A stretch of 64,000 bases of DNA, taken from contig NW_006921532.1 of the NCBI RefSeq assembly GCF_000340215.1, positions 6,476,550-6,540,549 on the forward strand. Reading direction: 5' to 3'. Positions 31,686-42,905 of this stretch are shown here, piece after piece; position 1 is the first letter of the stretch, and every line of letters starts with the position of its first letter. The position numbers and the translations under genes were made by a program. Source of the stretch: Pseudocercospora fijiensis CIRAD86. Taxonomy: Eukaryota > Ascomycota > Dothideomycetes > Mycosphaerellales > Mycosphaerellaceae. The notes under the pieces were generated by a model, which saw only the letters and a list, made by a program, of their open reading frames with translations, did not search any database and had not been told where the DNA came from.

Positions 31686-32576
31686 ATGTTCAAGCGGTCT
31701 TTCATCTCGAAGGACCGCGCGGGCAAGGCGCGTAAGATCTCGAAGCGCTCTTTCAACGACGACGCTAAGCAGAGAATGCGCGAGGCACTGAACGCGAAGA
31801 GTCCCGAGACATCGCCTTCGATAGGCACTATGTCTTCACCCAAGCTCAACTCAGCAATCGTCACGATCGCAGTTGGCAAGGACCAGCGCCTCTTTGCCGC
31901 GCACGAAGACGTGCTCTCCCACTCGCCCTGCTTTGTCGAGGCCTGTAGGGAGCAATTCTTCGAACCTGGCCAGAAGCGAATCGCACTCCCAGACGAGGAG
32001 CCAGAGATCTTCTCCGCCGTTCTCGAATTCCTCTACAAGGGCGACTACTACCCGCGCTTGATGCATGACAGAAAGCGCAACACGTGCGCGCTCGAGGACG
32101 GTTCGGGAGATCTGTCAACCATCCCAACGTCCATGTCTCCCCGCTTGGACACTCCCGACTCAAAGAAACCTGGCGGCATCAACGAGTTCGCCTCAATCTA
32201 TCATCACGGTGTGGGTGACTACATCCTTCGGGATACAGTCATCTACTGCACTGCGTTGAAGCTGGGTCTCCCAGATCTGCAGCGTCTTGCTCTTCGCAAG
32301 CAGGGCCTGCAAACTGGCATTGACGTGGCAACTATTCTGCGCAGTGCACGATTTGCCTACGACAACACACCGGCCAGCGACTCGCGTCTCCGCGCTCACT
32401 ACCTCGCTCTCATCATCCGCAGCCGCAAGACCTTCAAGCGCAGCGGCACAATGCAAATGGAGATGGAGAAGGGCGGCACGCAAATGTTCTTTGACTTGTT
32501 CGTCGCCATGTGCAATCACATTGATGACGTCGTGGACATGGGGCAAGTCTCTCCCTTTCATTCTGCATATCGCTAA
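31686..32576 (+). CDS. BTB/POZ-domain protein
   Basis: A 296-residue protein starting at MFKRSFISKD. The BTB fold spans about 55-125 (IVTIAVGKDQRLFAAHEDVL then LPDEEPEIFSAVLEFLYKGDY), followed by a long insert and a helical region that continues the fold (GDYILRDTVIYCTALKLG). Fungal BTB proteins of this kind are common and mostly uncharacterised; BTB domains mediate dimerisation and often Cullin-3 binding. The frame is open 11 codons upstream of the ATG but lacks a start there. The C-terminus is uncertain: a GC-AG intron beginning at 32543 (GCAAGT) could replace the last residues, but I prefer the plain stop at 32574-32576. Confidence 0.85.
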   Translation: MFKRSFISKDRAGKARKISKRSFNDDAKQRMREALNAKSPETSPSIGTMSSPKLNSAIVTIAVGKDQRLFAAHEDVLSHSPCFVEACREQFFEPGQKRIALPDEEPEIFSAVLEFLYKGDYYPRLMHDRKRNTCALEDGSGDLSTIPTSMSPRLDTPDSKKPGGINEFASIYHHGVGDYILRDTVIYCTALKLGLPDLQRLALRKQGLQTGIDVATILRSARFAYDNTPASDSRLRAHYLALIIRSRKTFKRSGTMQMEMEKGGTQMFFDLFVAMCNHIDDVVDMGQVSPFHSAYR

Positions 32577-34369
32577 CAGTTAATTTCTCATTGCTTCTCG
32601 TAGTAATCGGCATTCATGCCCATCACGTTTCGTAAGGGCACGGACATCATCACAGAAAGGAGTAGAAGTCGTTGATACTGTCATCACTCTCGATGATTTC
32701 ATTGCTCGGGCAGGAAGACCATCGACAAGCTAACTTATATCCTTCTTGTGCTACAGCAACGCCCAGCGTACTCCCGATATCACCAAGTGAATCTGCGCAT
32801 GACACAAGAACGGACACAGTCGATGCAGAAACCCCCGAGGCAAAACATGATCAAGACTGTCTTTTCACCGAAACACAAACTCAACTCCTGCCGTACGCCA
32901 AACAACACCACATAGAAGATCGCGTGTTGGCCTGTTCGCACATCTCGGGACTATTTCCGCTCTTCAAGGAATGGCGTTAGGAACTTGATTTCTCTCGACT
33001 CTCCGAGCAGCAGGCAACGGCTCTACACCTCTCAAACGGCGCAGATGAACGGCTTCGCTTCTCCTTGGGATCTGGATATCATTTTTTGCTAACATTTGAC
33101 CTTCTTTTGAACTGAGCTGTTATTTTACCTGACTTTGCATCAGGCCCGCTTTACTTCGAATTGATGTTGGCGGCCTGTAAGCGAGTCTTGCGTTCTGCGA
33201 TTTGCTTTTTTTGCTCTGATTCCTGCGTGAGGAGATTTCTAAGAAGGAACAACACTCTTTTGCGTGTCGTGCGAAAGGAAAGATTTCTTTTGTCGGTTTT
33301 TTGGTTGCTATCTTTGGTTTGAGTGCTTGGACATTCATCAAGGCTGGGAACAGAAAACCGCCTTCGTTGACATCTTCTATCTGTCTTTTGTGCTTCTATT
33401 TTACTTCTTCAAGAAAGAATGTCAGTTCCGTCGCAAGTCTGCTTGCGGACTTGACGGCGAAGCCAGCGTACCACAGCCTTAGTCCTGCCTGCAGGATGAA
33501 GAGCTGAGTCGTTGGGACAAAAACTATTTACAGTTTGGCATGACGCTGGTTTGGGGTCTTGTTGGAGGGGACTGTTGGACGGTATGATACTTTAGGTAGT
33601 GTGTAGGTATTGTGGGAATGAAGAGACGTCTGCCGCCAAGTCTTCATTTTCATTTCCATTTGTTGATTCTTGTCTTTTCACATTAAGCAAGCTCTTCTGC
33701 CTCAACAGTAAGATTTATCTTCACGTTGATTCGACCAGTTTACTGGTTGAGACCACTTGACGTGAGGCCCTCGATCAGCAACAGAGCACTTATTCACTCG
33801 GAACGGTATATGCACCCTGAGTATATGCACCCTGGGATTTTGCACAAATTACATGGCTCATTGTAAAAACGCGCTTCGCTCATGTGCTCATTTCTACATA
33901 AGCAATCGATTCGTCTCAGGGACATCGAAGACGCACACGGTCAGAGAAAGACTGAAAGAGTGATCACAAGAGTTGTGAAGCGAAACCAGAACGACCGCCA
34001 AGATTTCACACGGCTATGCCCGCCGGTCATTGATTGGCTCTCGGTGCCACGCCCGCGCTTGCCAGCCACCTCCAACCTCGCGACGCCCAACACCACCAGG
34101 CATTTGACTTCACAGAAATTGATTCGACCAGCCACTTCCACAGGATTGAATGTTCCCAGCATCAATATCATGAAGATGGCGGCCTGCTCGTCTTCGTATG
34201 CACGATCTGATCCTAACCGGTTCGCGCAACGTTTACACCATCCGCCTTGACCGTTGTCACGATCTACAGAAGCATACTGAGAATTGAAGACCTGTCGAAC
34301 TCTCTCATCTGACCTGGACAGAAGTCGTACAATTTCATAACCACCGAGAGCCTGCTTTGAAGGCTTACG
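32577..34369. other. intergenic between BTB and secreted-protein genes
   Basis: About 1.8 kb with no convincing gene. T-rich stretches near 33070-33450 suggest untranslated or regulatory sequence. A short tandem duplication (TATATGCACCCTG) lies at about 33808-33834. The 122-codon ORF at 33882-34250 has no recognisable feature. Confidence 0.5.
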
Positions 34370-35068
34370 ATGCATTTCGCCTCCTCATACGCCTTGATCG
34401 CGACCGCATACTGGACAATCAGCGCAAGAGCATTACCATACGCAAATCACGCGCCTACATACTCCGTCGTTGACGTTGGCGGCCCATCAAGTACAGACGA
34501 CGCGTCTACGATATACGAGACTGTCCAAATATCGCAATCGGCGTATACAGTCACGCAACCGGCTCCAGCTGCGACTGTGACGACAATACCAGAAGGACCG
34601 ATCGTACCACATGTCGAGCCAAGCACTCATGTCTACCCGATGACAACGACGATGGAGCTATCTATGACGATTCCAGTCGCTGCGCCAACACCAACAAGCG
34701 CTTCAACCAGCTCATCAACATCCACAAGCGCCTCCAGCTGCACAAGTACGAGCACAACGCCAGTGACGGTACCATTCGTAACACCGTCGCCAGTCGCATA
34801 CACAGCGCCAGCTTCGACATGGAGCAGCAGCAGCTCTTCTGTGCTCGCACCATCAGGTACATCAAGCTATACTAGCTTGTCAACGTACGCTCCATCGTAC
34901 GCCCCGCAAGCTTCAGGAGGATTCGCGAAGCCAAGTGGATGGGCTGCTCCATGGAACTCCACGAATGGGTATGTGCCGCAAGGATATGCCTCTCCGTCTG
35001 GAGTAATGCCTTTTCGATATGCGCCTCGAGCCACTCCCTCCCCGCCTACAATCGCGTACGTTTCGTAG
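34370..35068 (+). CDS. secreted Ser/Thr-rich protein, probably cell wall
   Basis: A 232-residue protein with an N-terminal signal peptide (about 1-21, cleavage likely after SARA). The mature part is dominated by Ser, Thr, Pro and Ala, with a dense Ser/Thr block at about 107-130 that would be heavily O-mannosylated. Tyr-rich segments follow. Only one cysteine is obvious and there is no GPI-attachment tail: the C-terminus ends TIAYVS without a hydrophobic segment. I do not recognise a family. Codon use and composition match its neighbours. Confidence 0.7.
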   Translation: MHFASSYALIATAYWTISARALPYANHAPTYSVVDVGGPSSTDDASTIYETVQISQSAYTVTQPAPAATVTTIPEGPIVPHVEPSTHVYPMTTTMELSMTIPVAAPTPTSASTSSSTSTSASSCTSTSTTPVTVPFVTPSPVAYTAPASTWSSSSSSVLAPSGTSSYTSLSTYAPSYAPQASGGFAKPSGWAAPWNSTNGYVPQGYASPSGVMPFRYAPRATPSPPTIAYVS

Positions 35069-35576
35069 GGAATGATGCAAATTCAGGGATCTGGTTTTAA
35101 AGATTGAACGAATTTGAGATGTGATGAATTGAGCTTTGAGAGCGAGAAATGCATAGCGAACAGGGATCAGAACATGTACGGAATGTCTGCATATGGGCAG
35201 GCTGCATAGGGTTGGCGCACAAGACCACTCTGCTGGTGCAGCATCAATGAGGGTCATAATGTATCAATAGAGAGAATCGCAATGCTACATAGAGACAGTC
35301 AAAAGGAAACAGGATCTAATACATGACGAGCTTTTCTCACTGCTTCTTGCGCGTGTGAAATGTTGGTGCCTTCCTTTCTGCCTTACGCGCAGCTCGGCGC
35401 TTCAGCCGCCGATGGCATCGCGCTCCTCGCTGCTAAATGCTAGAAGTACCTCGTACCAAGTCCAACCCAGATTCGAGTTTACCATCCACGCCCAGCATGT
35501 TCAAATACTGTCTCCAAATGATCGCGATATAGGATATTGAACATACTGACCGGCCACCGCAAATCTGGACGACGCA
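35069..35576. other. intergenic upstream of the Vps35 gene
   Basis: Holds the 3' flank of the secreted-protein gene and the Vps35 promoter. No gene seen. Confidence 0.5.
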
Positions 35577-38341
35577 ATGGCATCGCCGCCGCCGGTCGAG
35601 GACCAGGCGCGGCTGCTGGAGGATGCCTTGGCCGTCGTTCGCCAGCAGACGATTATGATGCGCCGCTGCTTGGAGACTCCCGGCAAGCTCATGGACGCAT
35701 TGAAGTGCAGGTGAGGGCAATATATAGCATGTGTCGGGCATACTCGCTGACTTTATGCCAGCTCTACACTTGTATCAGAGCTACGCACGTCCAGCTTAGG
35801 CCCCAAGCAATACTATGAGCTGTACATGTCCGTCTTCGATGCGCTGCGACATCTCTCCGTATACCTTCGCGACTCTCATCCAACGAATCATCTCGCCGAC
35901 TTGTACGAATTGGTGCAATATGCTGGAAATATTGTTCCTAGGCTGTACCTCATGATCACAGTGGGCACGGTCTATATGGGTATTGAGGACGCGCCAGTGA
36001 AGGAGATCATGAAAGACATGATGGAGATGAGTCGCGGTGTACAACATCCGGTCAGAGGCCTGTTCTTGCGATACTATTTGAGCGGCCAAGCGCGAGATCA
36101 CTTGCCCCAAGGCAGCGGCGATGGACCAGAAGGAAACCTACAGGACAGCATCAGCTTTGTTTTGACCAATTTCGTAGAGATGAACAAGCTTTGGGTGCGA
36201 TTACAGCATCAAGGACATTCGCGTGAGCGAGAGCAGAGGACGAAGGAACGACAAGAGCTACAATTGCTGGTGGGCAGTAATCTTGTGCGCTTGAGCCAGC
36301 TCGTCGATCTGGAAGCCTATACGAGTGGGATATTGCAGCCGCTGCTGGAACAAGTCGTGCAATGTCGAGACGTTCTGGCACAGGAATATTTGCTGGAAGT
36401 CATCACTCAGGTCTTTCCGGATGAATTCCACCTCCACACCCTGGACCAGCTTCTTGCAGCAACAGCTCGGCTGAACCCGCATGTCAATGTCAAGGCGATT
36501 GTGATTGGACTCATGGATCGCCTGTCGGCATATGCGCAGCGAGAGTCGAAAGAGCAGACCCCGGAGGAACGCAAGAAGGTCGAGGATGAATCTGTGCTGG
36601 CGTTATTCGAGAAGCTCAGGATCTCTAAAGACCAGGCTGCAGAGCAAGCGGCTGCCAAGCCTACCGAGAATGGCGAAGCTGCGCATGAACACTCAACAGC
36701 AAGTCCCACAAGTCCGACAGAATCATCGAAGACCGATTCACCGCCCGAAAGTACTGCCAAGGCAGAGGACTCTGAGCCCCAGACGAATGGTGGAGAGAAG
36801 CACAAGGGTATCCCAGCCAATGTCAAGCTGTTCGAGATCTTCTATGAGCAAGTCGTCCATCTAGTCGGCATGCAGAGGCTACCGATACAGGATATTACCG
36901 CGCTACTGGTTTCACTCGTGAATATGGCACTCAACATCTATCCGGAGAGATTAGACTACGTCGACCAAGTGCTACACTACGGCGCAAAAGAGGTTTCGCG
37001 GTTTACAAACTCTGCCGATTTGCATTCGCAAGCATCGCAATCTGCCCTACTGGGTTTGCTCCATGCGCCAGTAAAGGCTTACTTCTCGCTTTTTACAGCT
37101 CTGGCTCTGCCAAACTTCATCCCTCTATTTCAGCTGCAGCCGTACCCGACAAGGCGAGCTGTAGCAGGAGAAGTAGCTCGCAGTCTACTCCGCAATGAGA
37201 CCAAGATCACCACCGAGGCCAATCTTGATGGAGTTCTCTCCATACTTTCAGTGCTCATCAAAGAAGGCATGCAGTCTCCTTCAGGCTACCCAGGTGGGCC
37301 AGTGAGAAGGAATGCGGTCGAAACTGAAGAGACAGTCGAGGAGCAAGGCTGGCTTGCACGGATAGTACACCTCATCAAGGGCGAAGACAACGTTAGGCAA
37401 TTCAAGCTTCTCCAGAAGACACAAACAGCATTTCAAGAAGGTAACGAGCGGACGAAGTACACCACACCCGCCATCATCACACAAGCTCTCAAACTGGCCC
37501 GAAGCTTCAAGCGAAGAGAGCATCTATCAAACGACGATTATGCTGTGCAATCATCGGCGCTTTACAAATTCACCCATACCACCCTATCATCACTTTACAC
37601 TCGCGTTTCGGCACCTGGAGTGCCCGATCTCGTGCTACGGCTTTTCGTATCTTGTGGCCAAGTCGCCAGCCAGTGCGAGAACGAGGATGTCGCGTACGAG
37701 TTCTTTGCACAAGCTTTCACAATATACGAAGAGTCGATCTCGGATTCCAGATCACAATTCCAGGCCATCTGCATCATCGCAGGTGCGCTCTGCAGTTGCT
37801 CGGAAAGGTTCAGTCGGGAGAACTACGACACTCTCATCACGAAAGCAGCGCTTCATGGTAGCAAACTGCTCAAGAAGCCTGATCAGTGCCGTGCTGTGTA
37901 TTTGGCAAGTCACCTTTGGTGGGCCGTGGAAAGCGCAGAGACGGAGCAGAAGCCTGAAGGCGGCAAAGAGGTAAGCATAGCCAAGGATCATGCGTATGAC
38001 GATTCGTACCTAACATTGCAATCCAGGCATACCGTGATGGCAAGCGCGTGCTGGAATGCTTACAACGTGCTCTTCGTGTCGCTGACGCCTGCATGGACAC
38101 GGCCGTCTCCGTCGAGCTTTTCGTCGAGATCTTGAACCGATACGTCTACTACTTCGACCAAGAGAACGACGCTGTCACAACTAAATACTTGAACGGCTTG
38201 ATCGAGCTTATACACTCCAACCTGAACACGAGTGAGAATGCGAGTGGCCTGGAAAGTCCGAGAAAACACTTCCAGCGGACGCTGGATTACATCTCGAGTA
38301 GAGAATACGAGGGCGTAGAGACGAGACCGAAGACCAATTGA
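35577..38341 (+). CDS. VPS35: Vps35, retromer cargo-recognition subunit
   Basis: The core subunit of retromer, which binds Vps26 and Vps29 on endosomes and returns receptors to the Golgi. Three exons: 35577-35710, 35762-37970 and 38027-38341, with introns of 51 and 56 bp (GTGAGG...CCAG and GTAAGC...CCAG). The protein has 885 residues, within the normal range. Exon 1 encodes [20 protein letters not shown] and the splice restores [21 protein letters not shown] without a break. The Vps26-binding PRLYLMI motif is present and encoded around 35938-35958. The rest is the alpha-helical solenoid, with an acidic Ser/Thr-rich loop (about 325-375) typical of fungal Vps35. The last exon ends in a helical Vps29-binding region ([14 protein letters not shown]). 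All three exons agree with the family. Confidence 0.95.
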
Positions 38342-38959
38342 TGGATGATGCAGGAATGCAAGACAGCAGGGACTCTTTTTGTGCGACAGTCATACCATTT
38401 TGTCTACTAGCGTAGCATTCTACCTCCTCAGGCGTTTCCTGTATATAGATAGGTCTCTTGAGAGAATGGGACTGAGTCGTGTGTTAGCAGCCTTCGGGCT
38501 TTGTGTCTCAGTATTATGAAGCCTCGTGGCATCGAAAGGGTATTGCTTCAAAATGGAAGCCTTACAGCCTGTCACGTAGGAAGGTGGCACTCAGGTCTTC
38601 GAAATCTATAGGCACGTGCACCTTGCTTTCGCTATCCAGTGTGTAAAGTCCCTTGCGGCAATCGGTGACCTCGTGGAGCATTTCAGCCTTATGGAGGTCC
38701 TGCTAACACAAGTGTTGCCTGAAACTTCAGCTCTTAGTAGGAGCAAGGGGACCATATTCGTGCTAGCGCATCCTCCAGCAATATAAAATGCCTTCCAAGG
38801 TTCTTTGATGACTTGAGCCAGGACTTTCAAACATGCCATCAATCATTCGCGATTTCCATCAGCTAAATCTTACCAATTGAAATATCAGGCTCTGAAAGTC
38901 GAAATATTTCCCCTCCAACCTCACTCATCACGAGGAATCCACCACTCAAACATAACGAC
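38342..38959. other. intergenic, Vps35 3' flank
   Basis: About 0.6 kb without a gene that I can support. Confidence 0.5.
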
Positions 38960-39339
38960 AATGTCATCAACCCAACAAGCAGAATTCCACTCTCCAACCT
39001 GGCACTACGAGCAACAGACTCCTGTCTGTCGTAGATGGGAAATACATCGATCGCAACACAGGCGAGACGAAGACTGTCTCAGCCAATCAATCAGAATTCC
39101 TTGGCCCACCAGCCGTCGATGTTGTGATCAGAAGTCAGCATGAAGACACAACGCAATGTGTGTTTCGAGCGTCGCGAGCAGTACCGATGGAAGCACTCGT
39201 AGGTCATATCATGAGGATTGTGGGAGAGAAGCAATTGCAGCTTGATTCGGTCATGGCCACGACGTATGCGATTCTCTGTCATGAATTGACGACAGCGGAA
39301 TTTAGTGCTGTTGCTGTTGAGATGGGATTGAAGGCTTGA
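38960..39339 (+). pseudogene. small conserved-looking gene interrupted by a frameshift
   Basis: From the ATG at 38960 the frame reads MSSTQQAEFHSPTWHYEQQTPV. A plausible continuation lies in another frame: VVDGKYIDRNTGE, then onward without a stop to VAVEMGLKA at 39336. The change occurs near 39025-39035 and needs one extra or two missing bases; no intron fits. Joined, the two parts would make about 125 residues with a helical C-terminal half. I do not recognise the family. It may be a decaying gene or a sequence error. The next gene on the other strand also carries frameshifts. Confidence 0.45.
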
Positions 39340-39408
39340 TGTGAGAGAAGTTGATTAGAGGTTGGGTGACTAGATGTTGCGCAAGTCATTATATCACCGT
39401 GGTACTAC

Positions 39409-40999
39409 TCAGGACCAATCCCCGTCCAATTCAACAGCCTTACCCTCCTTCTGCCTCCTCTCAATTTCATCGATCGTCCACGGTCTAGGCGTGAGGCTAG
39501 GCGGAATATTAGTGTTCTTGAACACCGGCCCGCCAGGCACAAGACTCGCAGCTGCTTTGGCATAGTTGCCATTCGCATATCCTTCAACATCTAATCCCCA
39601 TATCCATCTCGATAGCTTAGGTTGAACTTTGCTAGGATCTTTTCCGACTTTTTCGAAATCTGTTTTCTGGAATCGTAATGTGTTTGCGAAGCCTAGAAGC
39701 TGACAGCAAGAGACACGATCCGAGCGGAGAAGGTTGTGGACCTTGACTGCTGTTGTGACCTGATCTTTGCCTGCATGTGCGAGACATGCTGCGATTGTGA
39801 TCGCGTCTTCGATGGCCTGCGTAGCGCCATTGCCAGATGTTGGGAGGAATGAATGTGCGGCATCGCCGAGTTGCAGGACACGAGCGGCTGGAGAGAACCA
39901 TCTTGGGGGTCTGGATTGCGAGGATTGAGTGGCCATGCGATCAGTTTGCCAGGAGGTACGGCTTCCATTAGTCTCTTCATCGCCGGACCCCAGCCTGGTA
40001 GGCGTCCAATGATCGAAAGCACGTCTTCCGATGACACGACACTGTTCCAGCTCTCTTTTCGTACTATGCCTTCTGACTCTCTAAATGCCAAGCCAAAGCA
40101 AAGTCGACCATTCATGCCGTTATTGTCGACGTAAGCTAGGATGACTGAATGTGTTTCTGGACCCAGACAGACTTGCATGCGTGCATCTTCGCCATTGAGG
40201 CCAAAAGCCTCGTCCAGGATGGGTCAGCTTCGATGATGTCTAGGGGTATGGTGCCGCGGAAGACAGTCCGGCCCGTGGGTTGTGCATCTTCCACAACAGT
40301 TGGAATGAGATCTCGAGACTTGGAATGGAGGCCATCAGCTGCAACGACGATGTCGGCCTCAAACTTGCTCCCATCCTCGGTGACGACCCCACCAACGCCT
40401 CGTTCAGCATCCTCGTAGAAATCTCTTACGTTCATGCCATACTGGACTTTGATGCCGAATCTTTCCAGCTGATGGCAGAGCATAGCGTGAAACAAGGGCC
40501 GAGGTGCTGTTGTCATGGGAGGCCTATCGGCATGCTTGTACTGCTCAGCTCCTTTCGCACCTTTGGCGAATGGAAATGTATCGCCAAGCTGCTCACCAGT
40601 CCATTTGCAGTATCTCATCCAGAGATTGTGGATAGAGGTCTCATCGTATTCTCGCAGCATACCGGGATAGTTGTCCAGAAGCCTGAGCCCACTTGCGCCA
40701 ATCGTAAACATGTCGCCTTTTCAACGCATTAGCATTATGGTGTGTGAAACTCATTGGAGCGACTCACCACCAACACTGGCCTTCTTTGATCTCTCGAGAA
40801 TCTTGACAGAATGTCCTTTGCGAACGCATTCGATAGCGGTAGCAAGGCCACCTACCCCAGCTCCTATGACCAACACGTTGATACCAGTCGATGCAGCGCA
40901 TCTTACTTCGTCCTGGAACAAGAAGTCTTCTGGCTCGGTCGCAAGTTCATCGTCAAAGTCGCTCTGTGTCATCGCGAGAGTGTGTTCAATATCCTTCAA
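39409..40999 (-). pseudogene. FAD-dependent monooxygenase (salicylate-hydroxylase type) with two frameshifts
   Basis: A flavoprotein hydroxylase of the group that uses NAD(P)H and O2 on aromatic substrates. The N-terminal Rossmann motif GAGVGG is followed by an intron (GTGAGT...AAAG, about 40711-40756) and then by MFTIGASGLRLL. The second FAD motif is VVAADGLHSKSRD and the third LGDAAHSFLPTSGNGATQ. Protein similarity crosses frames twice: at the A4 run 40203-40206 and at the G5 run 39905-39909 (plus-strand reading). In each case one missing base in a homopolymer would restore the family pattern. The gene is therefore either recently inactivated or carries sequencing errors. The start may be Met at 40999 or the later MTQSDFDDE. 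The substrate is unknown. Confidence 0.8.
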
Positions 41000-41223
41000 T
41001 GGCTGGTGATGAGCTCAGTCTGTATACGGAGCAATCATCGAGCCTTCCGGGAGGATACACAGGTGTCTTCATAATGGAAATCGCGGAGTCTGCTTTCGCC
41101 GTTGTTCCAGAGGACTCGACTGTACATTGGAAGCCTGGTGTAGCATAAGCAAGCTGGACGCTCATGTCGAAGTCGGAGCCCAATATGCCGACATAACGTG
41201 ATGCTGAGCGAACTCAACATGTC

Positions 41224-41517
41224 TTGTGCACCGAACACGGCCATCGAGCCCTCTTTGAGCAGGCTCCAGACTATAACAAAGCTATCCAAACTGGACTCGA
41301 TGCAAGAAAACTTCGGTTCGCCTTGCCCGACTGGAGAGGCGATGATCCAAAGGCTATTTCGGTGCTCTGGGAGCATGGGCTGAGCAGCGAATGCAGGAAG
41401 TTTGATATGGAAGGAGAGCTAAATCGAGATCATAAAAAAAGAGTCGGCATTTGGCTTGGCAGAGACAACCTCGCCGACTCGCTTAAAGTAGGGCTAAGTG
41501 TAGGATCAAGAGCGTAG
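41224..41517 (+). CDS. hypothetical ORF, possibly a gene remnant
   Basis: A 97-codon frame with balanced, charged composition (TGLDARKLRFALPDWRGDD, ELNRDHKKRVGIW) that looks more protein-like than most ORFs nearby. I do not recognise it. It ends where the AT-rich relic region begins and may be the 3' end of a damaged gene. Low confidence that it is expressed. Confidence 0.3.
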   Translation: MCTEHGHRALFEQAPDYNKAIQTGLDARKLRFALPDWRGDDPKAISVLWEHGLSSECRKFDMEGELNRDHKKRVGIWLGRDNLADSLKVGLSVGSRA

Positions 41518-42512
41518 TAGAGTAGAGCGGTAGACACCTGTATATATACTAGAACTTTTGGATTGGAGCAGCTATAATTAACAATTAGTCTATACCAAAC
41601 CTAGCGTACTACCTAAAGGAACAAACCGTACCTTCAAAAAGTTCACGTCTAACGTTTTCAAGCTAGCTGCCGCTTACGGGGATTACCCCCGTCTACTATC
41701 TCGCTTAGTCGCCCTTATACCTTTAGTTGCAAGAGAAATCCTAGCACTAAATGCTGCCGACGTAGCCTGTTTGCAGGAGCTATAGTAACATTGCAAAGGC
41801 CTAACCCTTATAAAGTATCGTTCAAGCCCTGTAGTGCTTGTCCTAATCGAGCGGAGCGACGGAGTAGCGCTTAAGAACAGCTTGCGTAAAAGTGTAGCCT
41901 AAGGTTTAGGGCACGTAATTGCGACTCGAATTGTTAGCTAATTACAGCGCGCGCTTAATTTTGCGGGCGCATCTTTGAAATTTAGCCTCCCTGCGCTGCA
42001 ACTACCTGTATACCAAACTATACGCATACGTTATTAGCACTAATCTGATTTGTTCTTAAGCGCCACTCTAGACTAATAGGCACCTAGAGCAACTCGAGGA
42101 GCTTAATAGAGGACCGAGCTGCGTATAGGGGAGTATTCCGATTTATCCGAAGCCTATAACAGCGTACGTGTTTTATACTATGATATAATAATAGATAGCG
42201 TTGGCATTGCGTTACATGGCCGAGTGGTACCAACAGTCTGTGCCGACTAGGATATGAAGCAAATCCAACTCAAATGATCAGATCAGAGTCAAATCGGTTC
42301 GATACCAAAGAATGAAAGATCTAGCCTCCCTGGTAGACCGACAAGAGCTCCCCCTAGGACCCGTAGAGCTTGTTCGCCAACATCGGCTGATGTTCAAGTG
42401 GCCTGCTTGGTGTCAGTAGTATAAGAGTTCTGTCCAAAACTACGACGTGTTGAATCTGCTCAATTTCTGCTAATTGACTATATCAGTCTCACGGGAGAGC
42501 TATTATTAAGCG
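41518..42512. other. repeat-relic region with inverted repeat and tRNA-like boxes
   Basis: No open frame. An 18-bp inverted repeat with one mismatch (GAGTAGCGCTTAAGAACA at 41862-41879 against 42051-42068) suggests a degraded small element. At 42217-42227 TGGCCGAGTGG matches an RNA polymerase III A box, and at 42296-42306 GGTTCGATACC is one base off a B box. The stem pairing needed for a tRNA is absent, so this looks like a tRNA-derived relic rather than a working tRNA gene. Confidence 0.45.
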
Positions 42513-42905
42513 ATGCATCTTCTTCAACTATTGACTCTTTGCGGAGGGATAAATCTAGCCGCTGCCGCACAGTGCTCGCTGTATGCTGCGTATCAAGACG
42601 AATGTGGTGGAGTCTTCAGTACCCAACCTTATACCTGGAGAGTAAGTCCGCAATGCTACGAGCGCTCGTGGAGGATCCACCCTTCCTGAGTGTTGATTAG
42701 TGAGCTAATCGTTGTATAGTGCGTTCCCACCGATGATGACAAGGCTATGAAATATGGACCTCCCAACAATAATTGCAAGTGGCTTTCTTCGCACCCAGCT
42801 GATAAATACTATTGTGTACGCATAACGAGCCTCCATCTGATTCTTGGTCTTGCGAGCTGACAGCATCTTGCTCAGTGTTTGTACACATCGAGTAATCATG
42901 GTTAG
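42513..42905 (+). CDS. small secreted cysteine-rich protein, candidate effector
   Basis: Three short exons: 42513-42641, 42720-42815 and 42876-42905. The introns are 78 bp (GTAAGT...GCTAAT...ATAG) and 60 bp (GTACGC...GCTGAC...CTCAG). They encode 84 residues: a signal peptide (MHLLQLLTLCGGINLAAAA) and a mature peptide of about 65 residues with six cysteines, starting QCSLYAAYQDECGG. All splice sites and branch sites are canonical and the joins keep the frame. An alternative last acceptor (GGTTAG, ending at 42905) would replace the last exon and give about 100 residues, still cysteine-rich. I recognise no family, which is common for fungal effectors. It lies next to repeat debris, a typical effector setting. 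Function is inferred only from size, signal and cysteines. Confidence 0.6.

Noticed and set aside
31051..31791. 246-residue plus-strand ORF upstream of the BTB gene
   Set aside because: It overlaps the BTB start in another frame and lacks any motif.
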